Assembly: GCF_000410535.2 (NCBI RefSeq)
Contig: NC_021490.2
Span: 62,001 to 126,000 of the forward strand
DNA: 64,000 nt
Direction: 5' to 3'
Source of the DNA: Treponema pallidum subsp. pallidum str. Nichols
GTDB lineage: Bacteria > Spirochaetota > Spirochaetia > Treponematales > Treponemataceae
Part shown: positions 1-8,992 of the stretch, one piece after another
Layout of the letters: the number at the start of each line of letters is the position of its first letter
How positions within the stretch are numbered: position 1 is the stretch's first letter
Made by a program: the position numbers and the translations under genes
The notes under the pieces: model-generated
The model's input: the letters and a program-made list of their open reading frames with translations, nothing else
What the model was told of the DNA's origin: nothing
Database searches by the model: none

Positions 1-800
1 ATTTCTTGTTCGCATCCTTCGCGAATCATATCGCGAAATAAGCGTACATTGCGTGCAGTGAACACCTGTGGCTCTTCCTTTTGCAGTTCTTGAATAATGG
101 ATCGAAAAAGCCACAGGTGTGTGTTTTCATCGCGGTTGATATAACGAATTTCCTGCACCGAGCCGGGCATCTTGTTATTACGCCCCAAGTTATAGAAGAA
201 CATAAAACCCGAATAGAAATAAATTCCTTCCAAAACATAATTCGCAATTGCTACCTTCAGCAGTGCGAGTACGCTTTTGTCATCTTGAAACTCGTTGTAC
301 AAGTTGCCAATGAATTTATTGCGCGCAAGCAGATGCTCGTCGTCCTTCCACTGGTATAGAATGTCATTGCGTTCTTCGGGGGAGCAAATGGTGTCCAGCA
401 TGTAACTGTAACTCTGCGAATGCACAGCCTCTTGGAAAGCCTGAATGGTTAGGCACAGGTTAATCTCATTTGCGGTAATGTACTGACCAATATTTGGCAG
501 ATTCGCAGTCTGGATGCTATCTAGGAAAATAAGGAAGGAGAGGATTTTATCGTACGCGGTTTTCTCGATAGCGGATAGATTACGATAATCTTGCACGTCA
601 CTGCTCATGTTGATTTCTTCGGGGATCCAGAAGTTGTTCATTGCCTGCCGATACCACTTGCTGACCCAGGGATACTTCATATTGTTAAAGTCGTTGAGAT
701 TGGTAGTGTTCCCCCCGACCATGCGTCGCTTATGAAGTTCAATGTCTCCTGCCTCATTAAACAGCGCGCGTCTTTGCAGTATCGTTGAACTTTCCATCAT
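1..800 (-). CDS. nrdB: Class I ribonucleotide reductase beta subunit, N-terminal part (runs off the window)
   Basis: Radical-generating small subunit that, with NrdA, makes deoxyribonucleotides. About 266 N-terminal residues are visible; the C terminus lies beyond base 1. Di-iron ligands are recognisable in order: Asp in FLDSIQ, Glu and His in EAVHSQSY, Glu in EGIYFYSGF, and Glu and His in RDENTHL. The Tyr in HSQSYSYM sits where the radical Tyr122 of E. coli lies, so this is the tyrosyl-radical form and not the Tyr-less chlamydial form. The start at 800 (the first of two adjacent Met codons) has a strong AGGAGGAGG site 7 nt upstream and its own promoter. Diverges from the methyltransferase gene at 971. 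Confidence 0.93.
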   Translation of the reverse strand, partial: MMESSTILQRRALFNEAGDIELHKRRMVGGNTTNLNDFNNMKYPWVSKWYRQAMNNFWIPEEINMSSDVQDYRNLSAIEKTAYDKILSFLIFLDSIQTANLPNIGQYITANEINLCLTIQAFQEAVHSQSYSYMLDTICSPEERNDILYQWKDDEHLLARNKFIGNLYNEFQDDKSVLALLKVAIANYVLEGIYFYSGFMFFYNLGRNNKMPGSVQEIRYINRDENTHLWLFRSIIQELQKEEPQVFTARNVRLFRDMIREGCEQE

Positions 801-833
801 GATGAAACCTCCTCCTGAGTGCGGGCACAGGGT

Positions 834-862
834 AGTATACTTGATGGACTTTGAATTCTCAA
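834..862 (-). promoter_or_regulatory. sigma-70 promoter of nrdB
   Basis: On the minus strand, TTGAGA (857-862) and TATACT (834-839) are separated by exactly 17 nt. A start near 827 would give a leader of about 27 nt carrying the Shine-Dalgarno sequence. Confidence 0.7.
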
Positions 863-970
863 TTGCGGCGGGCGTAAAAATGTCTGTCTGCAGGGCTCTG
901 TGTCTTGTGTGGTGGTCCCTGTTTTGTGGGTAGGTTTGGGGAAACCTAACAGAGACGTAGGAAATCCGTT

Positions 971-1930
971 ATGCTCGAGCACATGAAGCGTGAACAAGCA
1001 CGAAGTCAGCTATCACACGAGCCTCCTAAGCGGCGCCGAGCCTCTCTAACCGTCTGCGGCCTGCGTGCTGTGGAAACGCTTGGCAGCATACATCCAGAGA
1101 AAATTCATCGGTTCTTTTTTACCCCTGTGCGTGCGAAACGCTTCGGACCCCTGTGTGCATACCTTGCTGCACGAAAGAGGCTCTACCGTAGCGCTAATAC
1201 GCAGGAACTTGAGCGATTGACGCAATCCGTTCACCATCAGGGGGTTGCTGCTACCATAGACGAGCCGCGCTTTCCAGCCGTGACTCATTCTCAGGTTGAA
1301 TTTTGGGTACAACGGCGTGAGTTTGTTGTGTTACTCGATCGCGTAGGAGATGCCCACAATCTGGGGGCGATTATACGTAGTGCTGCTTTTTTTGGAGTGC
1401 ACTCACTGGTGGTGAGTGACTGTCGACAGCAGGCGCAGGTTACAAGCGCAACATATCGGGTTGCGCAGGGAGGAATGGAGTTTGTGCAATTGTTGCGCTG
1501 TACAAATGCGCAGGAAGTATTGGAAATGTGTGCAGGTAAAATGACCCGTGTGGGAGCCTCCCCTCATGCGTTCAGATCGCTTACACGGCTTTCAAACATA
1601 CTCTCGCCTGAAGAAGCGGTAATATTAGTACTGGGAAACGAGGAGACAGGGCTTTCTGAGCATTTGACTGCGCATTGCGATCATCTCTGTCGGATTGCAG
1701 GCAGTGGTCAGGTGGAAAGTCTAAATGTTGCGCAAGCGGGTGCGCTTTTTTTGTCCACTATCGTACAGTTGCGTCAATCTCCTCAGGACTACACGCAGGG
1801 ACATCGGGCCACGCCACGTGCACAAGAGCGTGTGCACCGCTGTGGGCAATTAGAGGAAAAGGGGCAGAAAAATGGAGCACGTGTTCTTATTCCCCGCTCG
1901 GGGGCGCGTGCCAATTCCCGTGAAAGTTGA
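971..1930 (+). CDS. TrmH/SpoU-family (SPOUT) RNA 2'-O-methyltransferase
   Basis: Predicted SAM-dependent ribose methylase of rRNA or tRNA. The three SPOUT motifs are present: motif 1 LLDRVGDAHNLGAIIRSA (about 121-138), motif 2 VLGNEETGLSE (220-230) and motif 3 GSGQVESLNVAQAGALF (244-260), which form the knotted SAM site. Residues 25-115 resemble the RNA-binding substrate domain of RlmB/TsnR-type enzymes. The last 45 residues or so are basic and unlike the family, probably a species-specific tail. The start at 971 follows AGGA at 8 nt; Met at 986 is possible. Monocistronic between the nrdB promoter region and oadG. A second SPOUT gene lies at 61773. The target nucleotide cannot be assigned from sequence. 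Confidence 0.85.
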   Translation: MLEHMKREQARSQLSHEPPKRRRASLTVCGLRAVETLGSIHPEKIHRFFFTPVRAKRFGPLCAYLAARKRLYRSANTQELERLTQSVHHQGVAATIDEPRFPAVTHSQVEFWVQRREFVVLLDRVGDAHNLGAIIRSAAFFGVHSLVVSDCRQQAQVTSATYRVAQGGMEFVQLLRCTNAQEVLEMCAGKMTRVGASPHAFRSLTRLSNILSPEEAVILVLGNEETGLSEHLTAHCDHLCRIAGSGQVESLNVAQAGALFLSTIVQLRQSPQDYTQGHRATPRAQERVHRCGQLEEKGQKNGARVLIPRSGARANSRES

Positions 1931-2080
1931 GAGTAGGGAAAGTAGACGGGTGTGAGGTATGGAACCTACAGCGCAATTGGTTTTGCAGTGCGTGTTGACG
2001 TGCGTCCGCGTGTGCCTCTGAGAACGCAGCCTGCTCTGTTGTCGCGTAGGAAAACTTGTAAAGAGCTTGCACAAAGCGTC

Positions 2081-2090
2081 TTTTTTTTTT
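2081..2090 (+). repeat. T10 homopolymer upstream of oadG
   Basis: Ten consecutive T in the 206-nt gap between the methyltransferase and oadG, 47 nt before the oadG start. I see no stable hairpin directly before it, so a simple rho-independent terminator is not supported. It could affect promoter strength or be a slippage site. Confidence 0.5.
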
Positions 2091-2136
2091 ACCCTCGACC
2101 CCGTTCGCCTGAATTCATCACGTAGGAGTTGCCCGC

Positions 2137-2373
2137 ATGAATCAGATCCGCCTGTTTGCCCAGAGTGCGCTTGTGAGCGTCATGGGTATGGGGATGGTTT
2201 TTGCCTTCCTCCTTTTGCTCATATGCGTTGTGCGCTGTGTGGGCGCGCTTGTCTCTTCTTTCGGCTGGGATCGCGGTCCTGACGAAGGTGTCGGCGCTGC
2301 AGTCCCTGCAGGAGGAGCACTCGCCGCGGCTATCGCAGTCGCCGTTCATGAGAAGGCAAGGAGTACTTCATGA
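2137..2373 (+). CDS. oadG: Oxaloacetate decarboxylase-type sodium pump, gamma subunit
   Basis: Small membrane anchor (78 aa) of the decarboxylase sodium pump. One N-terminal transmembrane helix (about 8-33, rich in Val, Leu, Met and Gly) is followed by a short polar, Ala/Gly-rich tail, the usual OadG layout; in the family the tail binds the alpha subunit and zinc. TAGGAG lies 8 nt before the ATG. The stop overlaps the oadA start as ATGA, so translation is probably coupled. Assignment rests mainly on length, single helix and position directly before oadA and oadB. Confidence 0.8.
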   Translation: MNQIRLFAQSALVSVMGMGMVFAFLLLLICVVRCVGALVSSFGWDRGPDEGVGAAVPAGGALAAAIAVAVHEKARSTS

Positions 2374-4151
2374 GTACCCCGGTTCGCATTAGCGAAATGG
2401 TCCTACGTGATGCGCATCAGTCTTTGCACGCTACGCGCATGACTACCGAAGACATGCTCCCTATTTGTGACAAGCTAGATCGCGTTGGGTATTGGAGTTT
2501 GGAGGCGTGGGGAGGCGCCACGTACGACGCCTGCATTCGCTTTCTAAATGAGGATCCCTGGGAGCGTTTGCGTGCTCTCAAATCTCGGTTACCTAAGACC
2601 CCTATTATGATGCTTTTGCGTGGGCAAAACTTGCTAGGCTACCGGCATTACGCGGATGACGTTGTAGATGCGTTCGTAGAGGCCGCTGCACGCAACGGCG
2701 TTGATGTGTTCCGCATCTTCGATGCACTTAATGACCCACGTAACCTCAGTCAGGCTGCGCGTGCTGCAAAGAAAACAGGCAAGCATGTGCAGATGGCTAT
2801 CTCTTACGCTACCACACCCTATCATACCGCAGAGAAGTACGTAGAGTTAGCAAAGGAGTATGCGCGCTTCGGTGCGGATTCTATTTGCATTAAGGATATG
2901 TCGGGGTTGCTGACCCCGTACGGGGCGTACGATCTGGTTTCTGCCATTAAAAAGAGTGTCGATTTGCCCGTTGAGTTGCACACCCACGCCACTACTGGTA
3001 TGTCTGTTGCAACCCTGGTGAAGGCGGCAGAAGCAGGTGTTGATGTAATTGACACTGCCATTGCTTCTATGTCCATGGGTACTTCCCACAGCCCTACAGA
3101 GACTTTAGTGGAAATCCTACGGCACACGGGCCGTGACTCAGGGCTCGACATAAATCTCCTGCTAGAAATAGCAGCCTACTTCCGTCAGGTACGGAAGTGC
3201 TATGCCCAGTTTGAGTCTAGTTTTCTGGGTGCAGACACGCGTATCCTCGTGTCCCAGGTGCCTGGGGGTATGCTTTCCAATTTAGAAAACCAGTTGCGTG
3301 AGCAGGGAGCCCTGGATAAGATGGACCAGGTTCTTAAGGAAATTCCCCTGGTACAGAAGGACTGCGGTTATATCCCGCTTGTGACTCCTACGAGTCAGAT
3401 TGTAGGTACGCAGTCAGTATTGAACGTGCTGTTTGGCCGGTACCACCGGCTTACTGCTGAGACAAGGCGTCTGCTCACGGGTCAGTATGGCCGGACTCCC
3501 GCCTCCTGTGATGCAGGTTTGGTGGAGCGGGCCTTGAAGGAAGAAAAGTTATCGCAGTCGCTTGTCTGCCGCCCAGCGGATGCCTTGCCTCATGAGCTTG
3601 ATCGCATGAGGTCTGAGGCGCGCGCCGCAGGCGCACAGGATACCATTGAGGATGTGCTCACGTATGCTATGTTTCCCAAGATCGCTCCCACATTCTTTGC
3701 TTCCCGTGCGCAAGGGCCTATTTCGTTCAGAGGAAAGGGGCAGGGGCAAAAACAGAAGGGTGAGAGTGCAGGGTCGGTAGCTTCTTATGTGGCTACCGTA
3801 AATGGTACTGCGTACACAGTTGTGCAGGAAGGCGCTGTTCTCCGGGTAAATGGTACTCCCTACACCGTTAGGGTTGAGGCAGGCCCGTCCGTTGCTTCGG
3901 GTACGTCGCAGGGTACCGTGACTACGGCAAAGGTTGGGGCGTGTACTACGCTACCCGCGCCGGTCGCAGGTAGCGTAGTTAAACACACCGTGCAAGATGG
4001 AGCTACGGTAAATTCGGGGGAGACGGTGCTCATGGTGGAGTCCATGAAGATGGAACTTGAAGTGAAGGCCACCGCTGCTGGTACTATCCATTTCCTAATA
4101 GCGCCTGGCGCGCATGTCAGTGCGGGGCAAGTCTTAGCAGAGATTCGCTAG
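2370..4151 (+). CDS. oadA: Oxaloacetate decarboxylase alpha subunit (carboxyltransferase plus biotin carrier)
   Basis: Cytosolic subunit (593 aa) that moves the carboxyl group of oxaloacetate to biotin, giving pyruvate. The carboxyltransferase TIM barrel opens with [18 protein letters not shown], which carries the metal-site Asp; [17 protein letters not shown] and [17 protein letters not shown] are further family signatures. A Gly/Gln/Lys-rich linker near 455-470 leads to the biotinyl domain, with Lys560 in VESMKMELE as the biotin site. Length matches pump alpha subunits, with no biotin carboxylase domain, so it is not a full pyruvate carboxylase. Middle gene of oadGAB. In a fermenting spirochaete the pump would turn decarboxylation energy into a sodium gradient. 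Confidence 0.95.
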   Translation: MSTPVRISEMVLRDAHQSLHATRMTTEDMLPICDKLDRVGYWSLEAWGGATYDACIRFLNEDPWERLRALKSRLPKTPIMMLLRGQNLLGYRHYADDVVDAFVEAAARNGVDVFRIFDALNDPRNLSQAARAAKKTGKHVQMAISYATTPYHTAEKYVELAKEYARFGADSICIKDMSGLLTPYGAYDLVSAIKKSVDLPVELHTHATTGMSVATLVKAAEAGVDVIDTAIASMSMGTSHSPTETLVEILRHTGRDSGLDINLLLEIAAYFRQVRKCYAQFESSFLGADTRILVSQVPGGMLSNLENQLREQGALDKMDQVLKEIPLVQKDCGYIPLVTPTSQIVGTQSVLNVLFGRYHRLTAETRRLLTGQYGRTPASCDAGLVERALKEEKLSQSLVCRPADALPHELDRMRSEARAAGAQDTIEDVLTYAMFPKIAPTFFASRAQGPISFRGKGQGQKQKGESAGSVASYVATVNGTAYTVVQEGAVLRVNGTPYTVRVEAGPSVASGTSQGTVTTAKVGACTTLPAPVAGSVVKHTVQDGATVNSGETVLMVESMKMELEVKATAAGTIHFLIAPGAHVSAGQVLAEIR

Positions 4152-4162
4152 AGGATGTGACC

Positions 4163-5572
4163 ATGAATACGCGTTTACCCCTTCGAGTACTCCAGTGCGT
4201 GTTGGTGGGATTGCTTGTGTGCGGGCCCCTGTGTGCAGCTACGCGCCGCCCGGTACGTGCTTCTGCGCCGGTGCCTATGGTACAGAGTTGTAAAGACACG
4301 GGGGCACGATGTGCGCCGGCGTCGTCCATGCGTGAGGACATGCGTGCGTCACACGGAGCTGCGCCGCTTCTCTCTGTAAGGAAATTTTTACTCAATACGT
4401 GGCATAGTACCGGTCTCTACGCTTTCTTTCATGGCGTAACACAGGTGCCGGATCTTGCAAATCCGCAGCGAACACACAGCGTGTTCGGTTATCAACAGGC
4501 GTTGCTGCTCGTGGTTGGTCTGCTCATCATTTATCTCGGTGCTGCTAAGGGCTTTGAGCCGCTGCTGCTCATTCCTATTGGCTTTGGTACTGTCTTCGTC
4601 AACATCCCTGGTGCGGGCATGTATAGTGAGCATGGTATGCTCAAACTCATTTACGATGCTGGGGTGGGGAATGAGTTTTTCCCTATGCTCATTTTTATGG
4701 GTATCGGTGCACTTACCGATTTTGGACCACTGATTGCGAATCCTAAAATGGCAGTCCTTGGTGCCGCTGCCCAGTTAGGGGTGTTCCTTACTCTCTTTGG
4801 GGTTGCAGCGTTGAACTTTGTACCCGGGATCCGCTACTCCATCCTGGATGCCTGCGCCATTGCCATTATCGGTGGGGCGGACGGGCCAACTTCCATCTAC
4901 GTATCTGCGAAGCTTGCTCCCGAACTCATGGCCGTTATCGCGGTGGCGGCATATTCGTATATGGCTCTTGTACCTATTATTCAGCCTCCGCTTATGCGCC
5001 TGTTAACTACCAGAAAAGAACGTCTTATTAGGATGAAACAGCTGCGTCCTGTTTCGCGGATAGAGAGAGTACTCTTTCCGCTTGTCTTGCTCTTGCTCTC
5101 GGTGCTGCTCATTCCTGCGGCTTCCCCACTCATCGGTATGATCGCCTTCGGGAACTTTGTTAAGGAATGCGGTGTTGTGGAGCGGTTGTCTAAGACGATG
5201 GCTAACGAGCTTTTGAACATCGTGTCGATCTTGCTGTCTTTGGGTGTTGGTTCTCAGATGACACCCGATAAGATTATGAACCCCAATGCCTTGGGCATTA
5301 TCGTGTTGGGACTCGTTGCCTTTTCTGTCGCAACCGCAGGGGGAGTATTCATGGCAAAGTTAATGAATTTGTTTTTGAGCGAGAAAATTAATCCACTTAT
5401 CGGTTCCGCAGGGGTGAGTGCTGTTCCTATGGCCGCGCGTGTTTCTAATAAGGTGGGGCTAGAGGAGGATCCTTCTAACTTCTTGCTTATGCACGCGATG
5501 GGTCCTAACGTGGCTGGTGTCATTGGGACCGCGATAGCCGCAGGGGTGTTCATCTCGGCCTACGGAGGGTAG
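4163..5572 (+). CDS. oadB: Oxaloacetate decarboxylase beta subunit (sodium channel), N-terminally extended
   Basis: Integral membrane subunit (469 aa) that decarboxylates carboxybiotin and exports sodium. Family core begins near residue 85 ([14 protein letters not shown]). The essential Asp is D240 in [11 protein letters not shown], and the C-terminal [18 protein letters not shown] and [13 protein letters not shown] match the sodium-binding region. There are about ten hydrophobic segments. Residues 1-85 are additional: a signal-like hydrophobic stretch (8-25) and a Cys- and Arg-rich segment. A GTG at 4157 is open, but the ATG at 4163 is better spaced (8 nt) from GAGG. It follows oadA by 11 nt and ends the operon. 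Confidence 0.93.
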   Translation: MNTRLPLRVLQCVLVGLLVCGPLCAATRRPVRASAPVPMVQSCKDTGARCAPASSMREDMRASHGAAPLLSVRKFLLNTWHSTGLYAFFHGVTQVPDLANPQRTHSVFGYQQALLLVVGLLIIYLGAAKGFEPLLLIPIGFGTVFVNIPGAGMYSEHGMLKLIYDAGVGNEFFPMLIFMGIGALTDFGPLIANPKMAVLGAAAQLGVFLTLFGVAALNFVPGIRYSILDACAIAIIGGADGPTSIYVSAKLAPELMAVIAVAAYSYMALVPIIQPPLMRLLTTRKERLIRMKQLRPVSRIERVLFPLVLLLLSVLLIPAASPLIGMIAFGNFVKECGVVERLSKTMANELLNIVSILLSLGVGSQMTPDKIMNPNALGIIVLGLVAFSVATAGGVFMAKLMNLFLSEKINPLIGSAGVSAVPMAARVSNKVGLEEDPSNFLLMHAMGPNVAGVIGTAIAAGVFISAYGG

Positions 5573-5620
5573 GGAGGAAGAGTAACCGCGGGGTTTTGCC
5601 GCTTAGGTACCCTTTCCTCC
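5573..5620 (+). terminator. Possible terminator hairpin between convergent oadB and dnaB
   Basis: GGAGGAA (5573-5579) can pair with TTCCTCC (5614-5620), and a smaller GCGG/CCGC stem nests inside. There is no clear U-run, so termination is only suggested by the convergent layout. Confidence 0.3.
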
Positions 5621-5646
5621 GTGCGCGGGCACACCCTCTCAGGTGG

Positions 5647-6963
5647 CTAGGGGCTTTTGCAGACGAAGCGGGTAAAGCTCGCTTGGAATTCGAGCTCAAC
5701 TGTCCCAATGGGGCCGTTGCGTTGCTTCGCTAAAATGAGTTGAGTCTCGGTTTCGTTGCGGTCGCGGTGTAGAAACATGACCACGTCGGCGTCCTGCTCA
5801 ATTGCCCCCGAACCACGAATGTCCGCCAGGTTTGGCGCAGAGCCCTCTGCCGGTCGACCGACTTGCGAAAGTGCTACGATGGGGATGTCTAGCTCGCGCG
5901 CGAGGCTTTTTAGTGATTGGGAGATCGCTGCAAATTGTTCGTAGCGGGGCGCAAAGGGATTGTCTGCTACGATAAGTCCCAAGTAGTCGACAAAAATAAT
6001 CTGGATCTTTTCTTGTACGCATAATCGACGAGCCACGGCACGGAGATCCAGTAGCTTCATGTTTGGCACGTCCACGATGTAAAGTGGGGCGTCGTACATC
6101 TCTCCTGCGGCGTTTTGGATGCGCCCGAAATCGGAAAGTTGTAAAAGCCCTTTGCGCAGGTTCGTCGCGGATACTCCTGACTCTGCAGCGATAAGTCGCT
6201 GCATCAGAAGCAAATTAGACATTTCCAGAGAAAAAAAGGCGGTTGGAATACGTTGCCTTATGGCAATGTTCGAGGCCATAGTCATGGCGAGCGCAGTTTT
6301 CCCCATGGAAGGACGCGCACCTATGACAATAAGCTCGGAGTTCTGGAATCCACCGGTAAGATTATCCAGAGCCGTTAGGCCGGTGGCAATTCCGACCAGA
6401 TCGCTTTGATTTCGGTAACGAGTCTCAATAGTATTGACCAAATCAGGAATGAGGTTTTTCAGCAATTTGAAGGTTGCTACTCTCCTTGCATTTGTTAGGT
6501 CATAGATTTCCCTTTGTGCTGTTTCGAGTACGATGTTGCCCGACACGGTGTCATTGAATGCCTCTGCGGTGATAATGCGGGCTACTTTTAGTAGCGACCG
6601 GCGCATGGCAGCGTCGCAAACGATGCGTGTGTAGTATTCAACATTCGCGGCGCTTGGGACCGCATCGGTGAGAGAGGCAACATACGCGCTGCCACCGACG
6701 AAATCGAGCGCCTCACAGGAGCGCAGGTGCTCGCTGAGCACGAGGATATCAGGGCGTTGACCTAAATCCGATAACTCTACGAGTGCTTGAAAGATGCGCT
6801 GGTGCGCAGCGGAATAAAAAGAGCTCGCAGACAACTGCTCTGTTGCCGTGCTCAGAGCAGAGTCATCCAGTAGAACAGCGCCGAGCACAGCCCGCTCGGC
6901 CTCTAGGTTATGAGGGGGAATTTTTCCCTTGAGTTCCTGAGTGGGATTAGGCATGCCCGGCAC
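5647..6963 (-). CDS. dnaB: Replicative DNA helicase DnaB
   Basis: Hexameric fork helicase (438 aa). The N-terminal primase-binding domain starts IPPHNLEAERAVLGAVLLDD (15-34). The RecA-like domain has Walker A IGARPSMGKTALAM (214-227, Lys222), then the Walker B stretch IIFVDYLGLI, an LSQVGR segment and DIRGSGAIEQDADVV, all DnaB hallmarks. There is no intein. The start is uncertain: GTG at 6963 is 4 nt after GGAGGAGG, ATG at 6954 is 13 nt after it. Last gene of the rpsF-ssb-rpsR-rplI-dnaB cluster, after a 216-nt gap holding strong secondary structure, including a hairpin over its own ribosome-binding site. Confidence 0.95.
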   Translation of the reverse strand: MPGMPNPTQELKGKIPPHNLEAERAVLGAVLLDDSALSTATEQLSASSFYSAAHQRIFQALVELSDLGQRPDILVLSEHLRSCEALDFVGGSAYVASLTDAVPSAANVEYYTRIVCDAAMRRSLLKVARIITAEAFNDTVSGNIVLETAQREIYDLTNARRVATFKLLKNLIPDLVNTIETRYRNQSDLVGIATGLTALDNLTGGFQNSELIVIGARPSMGKTALAMTMASNIAIRQRIPTAFFSLEMSNLLLMQRLIAAESGVSATNLRKGLLQLSDFGRIQNAAGEMYDAPLYIVDVPNMKLLDLRAVARRLCVQEKIQIIFVDYLGLIVADNPFAPRYEQFAAISQSLKSLARELDIPIVALSQVGRPAEGSAPNLADIRGSGAIEQDADVVMFLHRDRNETETQLILAKQRNGPIGTVELEFQASFTRFVCKSP

Positions 6964-6967
6964 AGAA

Positions 6968-6994
6968 CCTCCTCCGAGGAATACTCAGAGGAGG
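6968..6994 (-). promoter_or_regulatory. Hairpin sequestering the dnaB Shine-Dalgarno sequence
   Basis: In the minus-strand transcript an 11-bp stem (one G-U pair) with a 5-nt loop forms between 6984-6994 and 6968-6978. The 3' arm is CUCGGAGGAGG, which contains the whole dnaB ribosome-binding site; the start codon follows 4 nt later. No U-run follows, so translational control is likelier than termination. Confidence 0.6.
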
Positions 6995-7070
6995 GAAGGT
7001 GGTGAAAAGACAGTCCCCCCCCTCTCCGTGGAAACCCTCTAACGAGGCAAAGGGTTGAGGCCCAACTGCC

Positions 7071-7120
7071 AAGAACTGTCTCCCTTCCGTGGAATCCAGC
7101 CCCAAAGTGGCACAGTTCTT
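7071..7120 (-). repeat. Inverted repeat in the rplI-dnaB intercistronic region
   Basis: AAGAACTGT (7071-7079) is perfectly repeated in inverse as ACAGTTCTT (7112-7120), a 9-bp stem with a 32-nt loop. A C8 run (7015-7022, G8 in the transcript) lies between it and dnaB. It may be an mRNA-stability or processing element. Confidence 0.4.
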
Positions 7121-7179
7121 TGCACAACTAAAAAACGAACAGCACATACTCCGTGCAGAGAGATACTTCCGCAAACGGT

Positions 7180-7650
7180 CTACTCACTCACACTGTCCGC
7201 TTCGCTTTGGTTTTTGATGGTGACAGGAACAACAGCACATATTTCCTCGTATAGTCTTATAGTGACGTGATAGTTCCCCACACATTTCAGAGTAAGACCA
7301 GGGACCTCCACACGCTTGCGCTCAACCTCAAATCCCATGCACGCAAGTTGTTCTGCAACGGTATGACTCGTGACAGCGCCGTACAACTTACCGTTGGTAC
7401 CGGCGGGCATGGCAATAACCACAGGCTGAGCCTCTAAACGAGCCTTAAGATTTGCGGCATCTTGTCGCTTGAGAGACTTTCGCATCTCTATGTCCTGTTG
7501 TCGCTGTTTGAAGCGAGCCACGGTAAAACGATTATGAGGAACAGCAAGGTTTCGAGGGTAGAGGTAATTACGAAAATAGCCTGCGGCGACCTCTTTCACA
7601 TCACCTTCTTCACCAAGGATCTTTACGTCTTGATTGAGAATAATCTTCAT
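7180..7650 (-). CDS. rplI: 50S ribosomal protein L9
   Basis: Structural protein of the large subunit (156 aa). It starts MKIILNQDVKILGEEGDVKE and continues with GYFRNYLYPRNLAVP, the highly conserved N-terminal rRNA-binding domain. A central lysine/arginine-rich helix (about 45-75) joins the C-terminal domain (GKLYGAVTSHTVAEQL). The last 12 residues or so are acidic and serine-rich. The layout in the rpsF-ssb-rpsR-rplI cluster is the normal bacterial order; the gap from rpsR is about 105 nt. Confidence 0.97.
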   Translation of the reverse strand: MKIILNQDVKILGEEGDVKEVAAGYFRNYLYPRNLAVPHNRFTVARFKQRQQDIEMRKSLKRQDAANLKARLEAQPVVIAMPAGTNGKLYGAVTSHTVAEQLACMGFEVERKRVEVPGLTLKCVGNYHVTIRLYEEICAVVPVTIKNQSEADSVSE

Positions 7651-7755
7651 ACGTTTTGTCCCCTCCTACGCAGGAATAAAAGTCCACGCAGAGCCACTCT
7701 GCCTATGCACAGCAACTTCTACTGAACTAGGAAAAACAACCGCTGTATACCAGCG

Positions 7756-8055
7756 CTACTCGGTCAGAACGAAAGGTAGGAGCGCAACGGCGCGGGAACG
7801 CTTGACTTCGAGAGCAACACGGCGCTGGTGTTTGGCACACGTACCGGTGATGCGTCTCGGCAGAATCTTACCCCGCTCTGTGATAAAGCGACGAAGCGTG
7901 TCCGGATCCTTATAATCAGCTAAAAGCTTCTGCGTGCAAAAACGGCATACTTTCTTTCGATAGAATTGTCTGTTTTTCTTGGGTGCGCTCTCTTCACTTT
8001 CACGAGGAGAACTGAGATGCGTATCCAGGTCAACACTCGGATGATCTTCTGCCAT
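7756..8055 (-). CDS. rpsR: 30S ribosomal protein S18
   Basis: Small-subunit protein (99 aa) that binds with S6 at the platform. An acidic N-terminal extension of about 25 residues comes before the core, which has [29 protein letters not shown] and a basic C terminus. The CxxC and the later Cys/His indicate the zinc-binding form. The start at 8055 has AGGAG about 7 nt upstream. A short open frame with its own ribosome-binding site overlaps the start from upstream (8030-8143). Confidence 0.96.
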   Translation of the reverse strand: MAEDHPSVDLDTHLSSPRESEESAPKKNRQFYRKKVCRFCTQKLLADYKDPDTLRRFITERGKILPRRITGTCAKHQRRVALEVKRSRAVALLPFVLTE

Positions 8056-8143
8056 GATATGCTCCTAGAAGTGGAAAAATTAGCACGCCCAATTCCTTTC
8101 TGAGGTCCAGGCGAACGCCAGGTTCGGTCATACTTTTATTCAT
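8030..8143 (-). CDS. Possible 37-aa small ORF overlapping the rpsR start
   Basis: An ATG at 8143, 8 nt after AAGGAG, opens a 37-codon frame (beginning [20 protein letters not shown]) that runs through the 116-nt ssb-rpsR gap and stops 25 nt inside rpsR in another frame. No family is recognised. It may be a leader peptide affecting rpsR translation, or chance. The well-placed ribosome-binding site is the only support. Confidence 0.25.
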   Translation of the reverse strand: MNKSMTEPGVRLDLRKELGVLIFPLLGAYHGRRSSEC

Positions 8144-8171
8144 TATGCATGCTCCTTGTGGGGAAAGAGAC

Positions 8172-8702
8172 CTAAAATGGAACGGTGTCCAGATCTGAAC
8201 TTGAAAAATCAGCCTCATCAAGGGACGAGGTTGCGTCCAGTCCTCTTTTCTCACCCAAGATATCGCCTGTGGGTGACCTAGAATCTGAGGATGTGCCGCG
8301 GACACGACCAGCGGTCGACTCGGCGGCAACGCGCGAGGAAGAAAACTCACCGTCCTCGGCACGAGCAGCGCCACCGAGGACAGAACCGAGGAGTTGAACG
8401 TTAGTCGCAGAGATCTCTACCTTGCTGCGTGACTGCCCCTCTTGCTCCCAACGGCTTTGACGCAATTCCCCCTCGACGGCTACCTGCTTGCCTTTGATAA
8501 GATACTGGCTGATGACTTCGCCCTGGCGTCCCCATAGAACGATATCGAAGAAATTAACTTCCTCAACCCAATCATCACCACTTTTCCTGCGCCGATTGAT
8601 AGCAACAGAAAAACGACACAGAGCACCACCTGCAGAAGTGTACTTGAGCTCCGCATCACGCGTAAGCCGACCAACGAGCACTACATGATTGACGTCTGCC
8701 AT
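8172..8702 (-). CDS. ssb: Single-stranded DNA-binding protein
   Basis: SSB (176 aa) protects single strands in replication and repair. The OB fold begins MADVNHVVLVGRLTRDAELK and continues with LCRFSVAINRR and FFDIVLWGRQGEVISQYLIK. A low-complexity serine-rich linker (about 110-160) leads to the acidic tip DLDTVPF, the equivalent of DDDIPF that recruits partner proteins. It lies 8 nt after rpsF and before rpsR, the standard order. Confidence 0.96.
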   Translation of the reverse strand: MADVNHVVLVGRLTRDAELKYTSAGGALCRFSVAINRRRKSGDDWVEEVNFFDIVLWGRQGEVISQYLIKGKQVAVEGELRQSRWEQEGQSRSKVEISATNVQLLGSVLGGAARAEDGEFSSSRVAAESTAGRVRGTSSDSRSPTGDILGEKRGLDATSSLDEADFSSSDLDTVPF

Positions 8703-8710
8703 ATCTTCTC

Positions 8711-8992
8711 TCAGGAATCGACACGCACAAACAAGTGCGTGAGTAAGTCGTGTCGCAATCTGAGCTTATGATCGAGTTCGCGCACCTTCCCCGGCTCACA
8801 CTGAACAATGAAGAGCAGGTAACGGCCCCTCTTTTGCTTCTTCAGAGGATACGCAAGTTCCCGCTCTCCAATATGGTCTTCGCGGGCGATGACTGCGTCG
8901 TTTTCCTGTAGGAGGGCACGAACGGCGGTGGAACCCTGAAGAAAGAGATCCTCGTGTGCACTGAAAACGGCCATTAGCTCGTAGGTCCTCAT
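8711..8992 (-). CDS. rpsF: 30S ribosomal protein S6
   Basis: S6 (93 aa) is the S18 partner on the small-subunit platform. It begins MRTYELMAVFSAHED and contains GERELAYPLKKQKRGRYLLF, the conserved strand pair; it ends without a glutamate tail. TAGGAG lies 6 nt before the ATG. First gene of the minus-strand cluster, so its promoter should lie in 8993-9270, shared with the divergent gene at 9275. I could not place that promoter with confidence. Confidence 0.96.
   Translation of the reverse strand: MRTYELMAVFSAHEDLFLQGSTAVRALLQENDAVIAREDHIGERELAYPLKKQKRGRYLLFIVQCEPGKVRELDHKLRLRHDLLTHLFVRVDS

Noticed and set aside
2041-2095. T10 run as a terminator for the methyltransferase gene
   Set aside because: No stable GC stem lies immediately before the run, and it is 150 nt after the stop codon.
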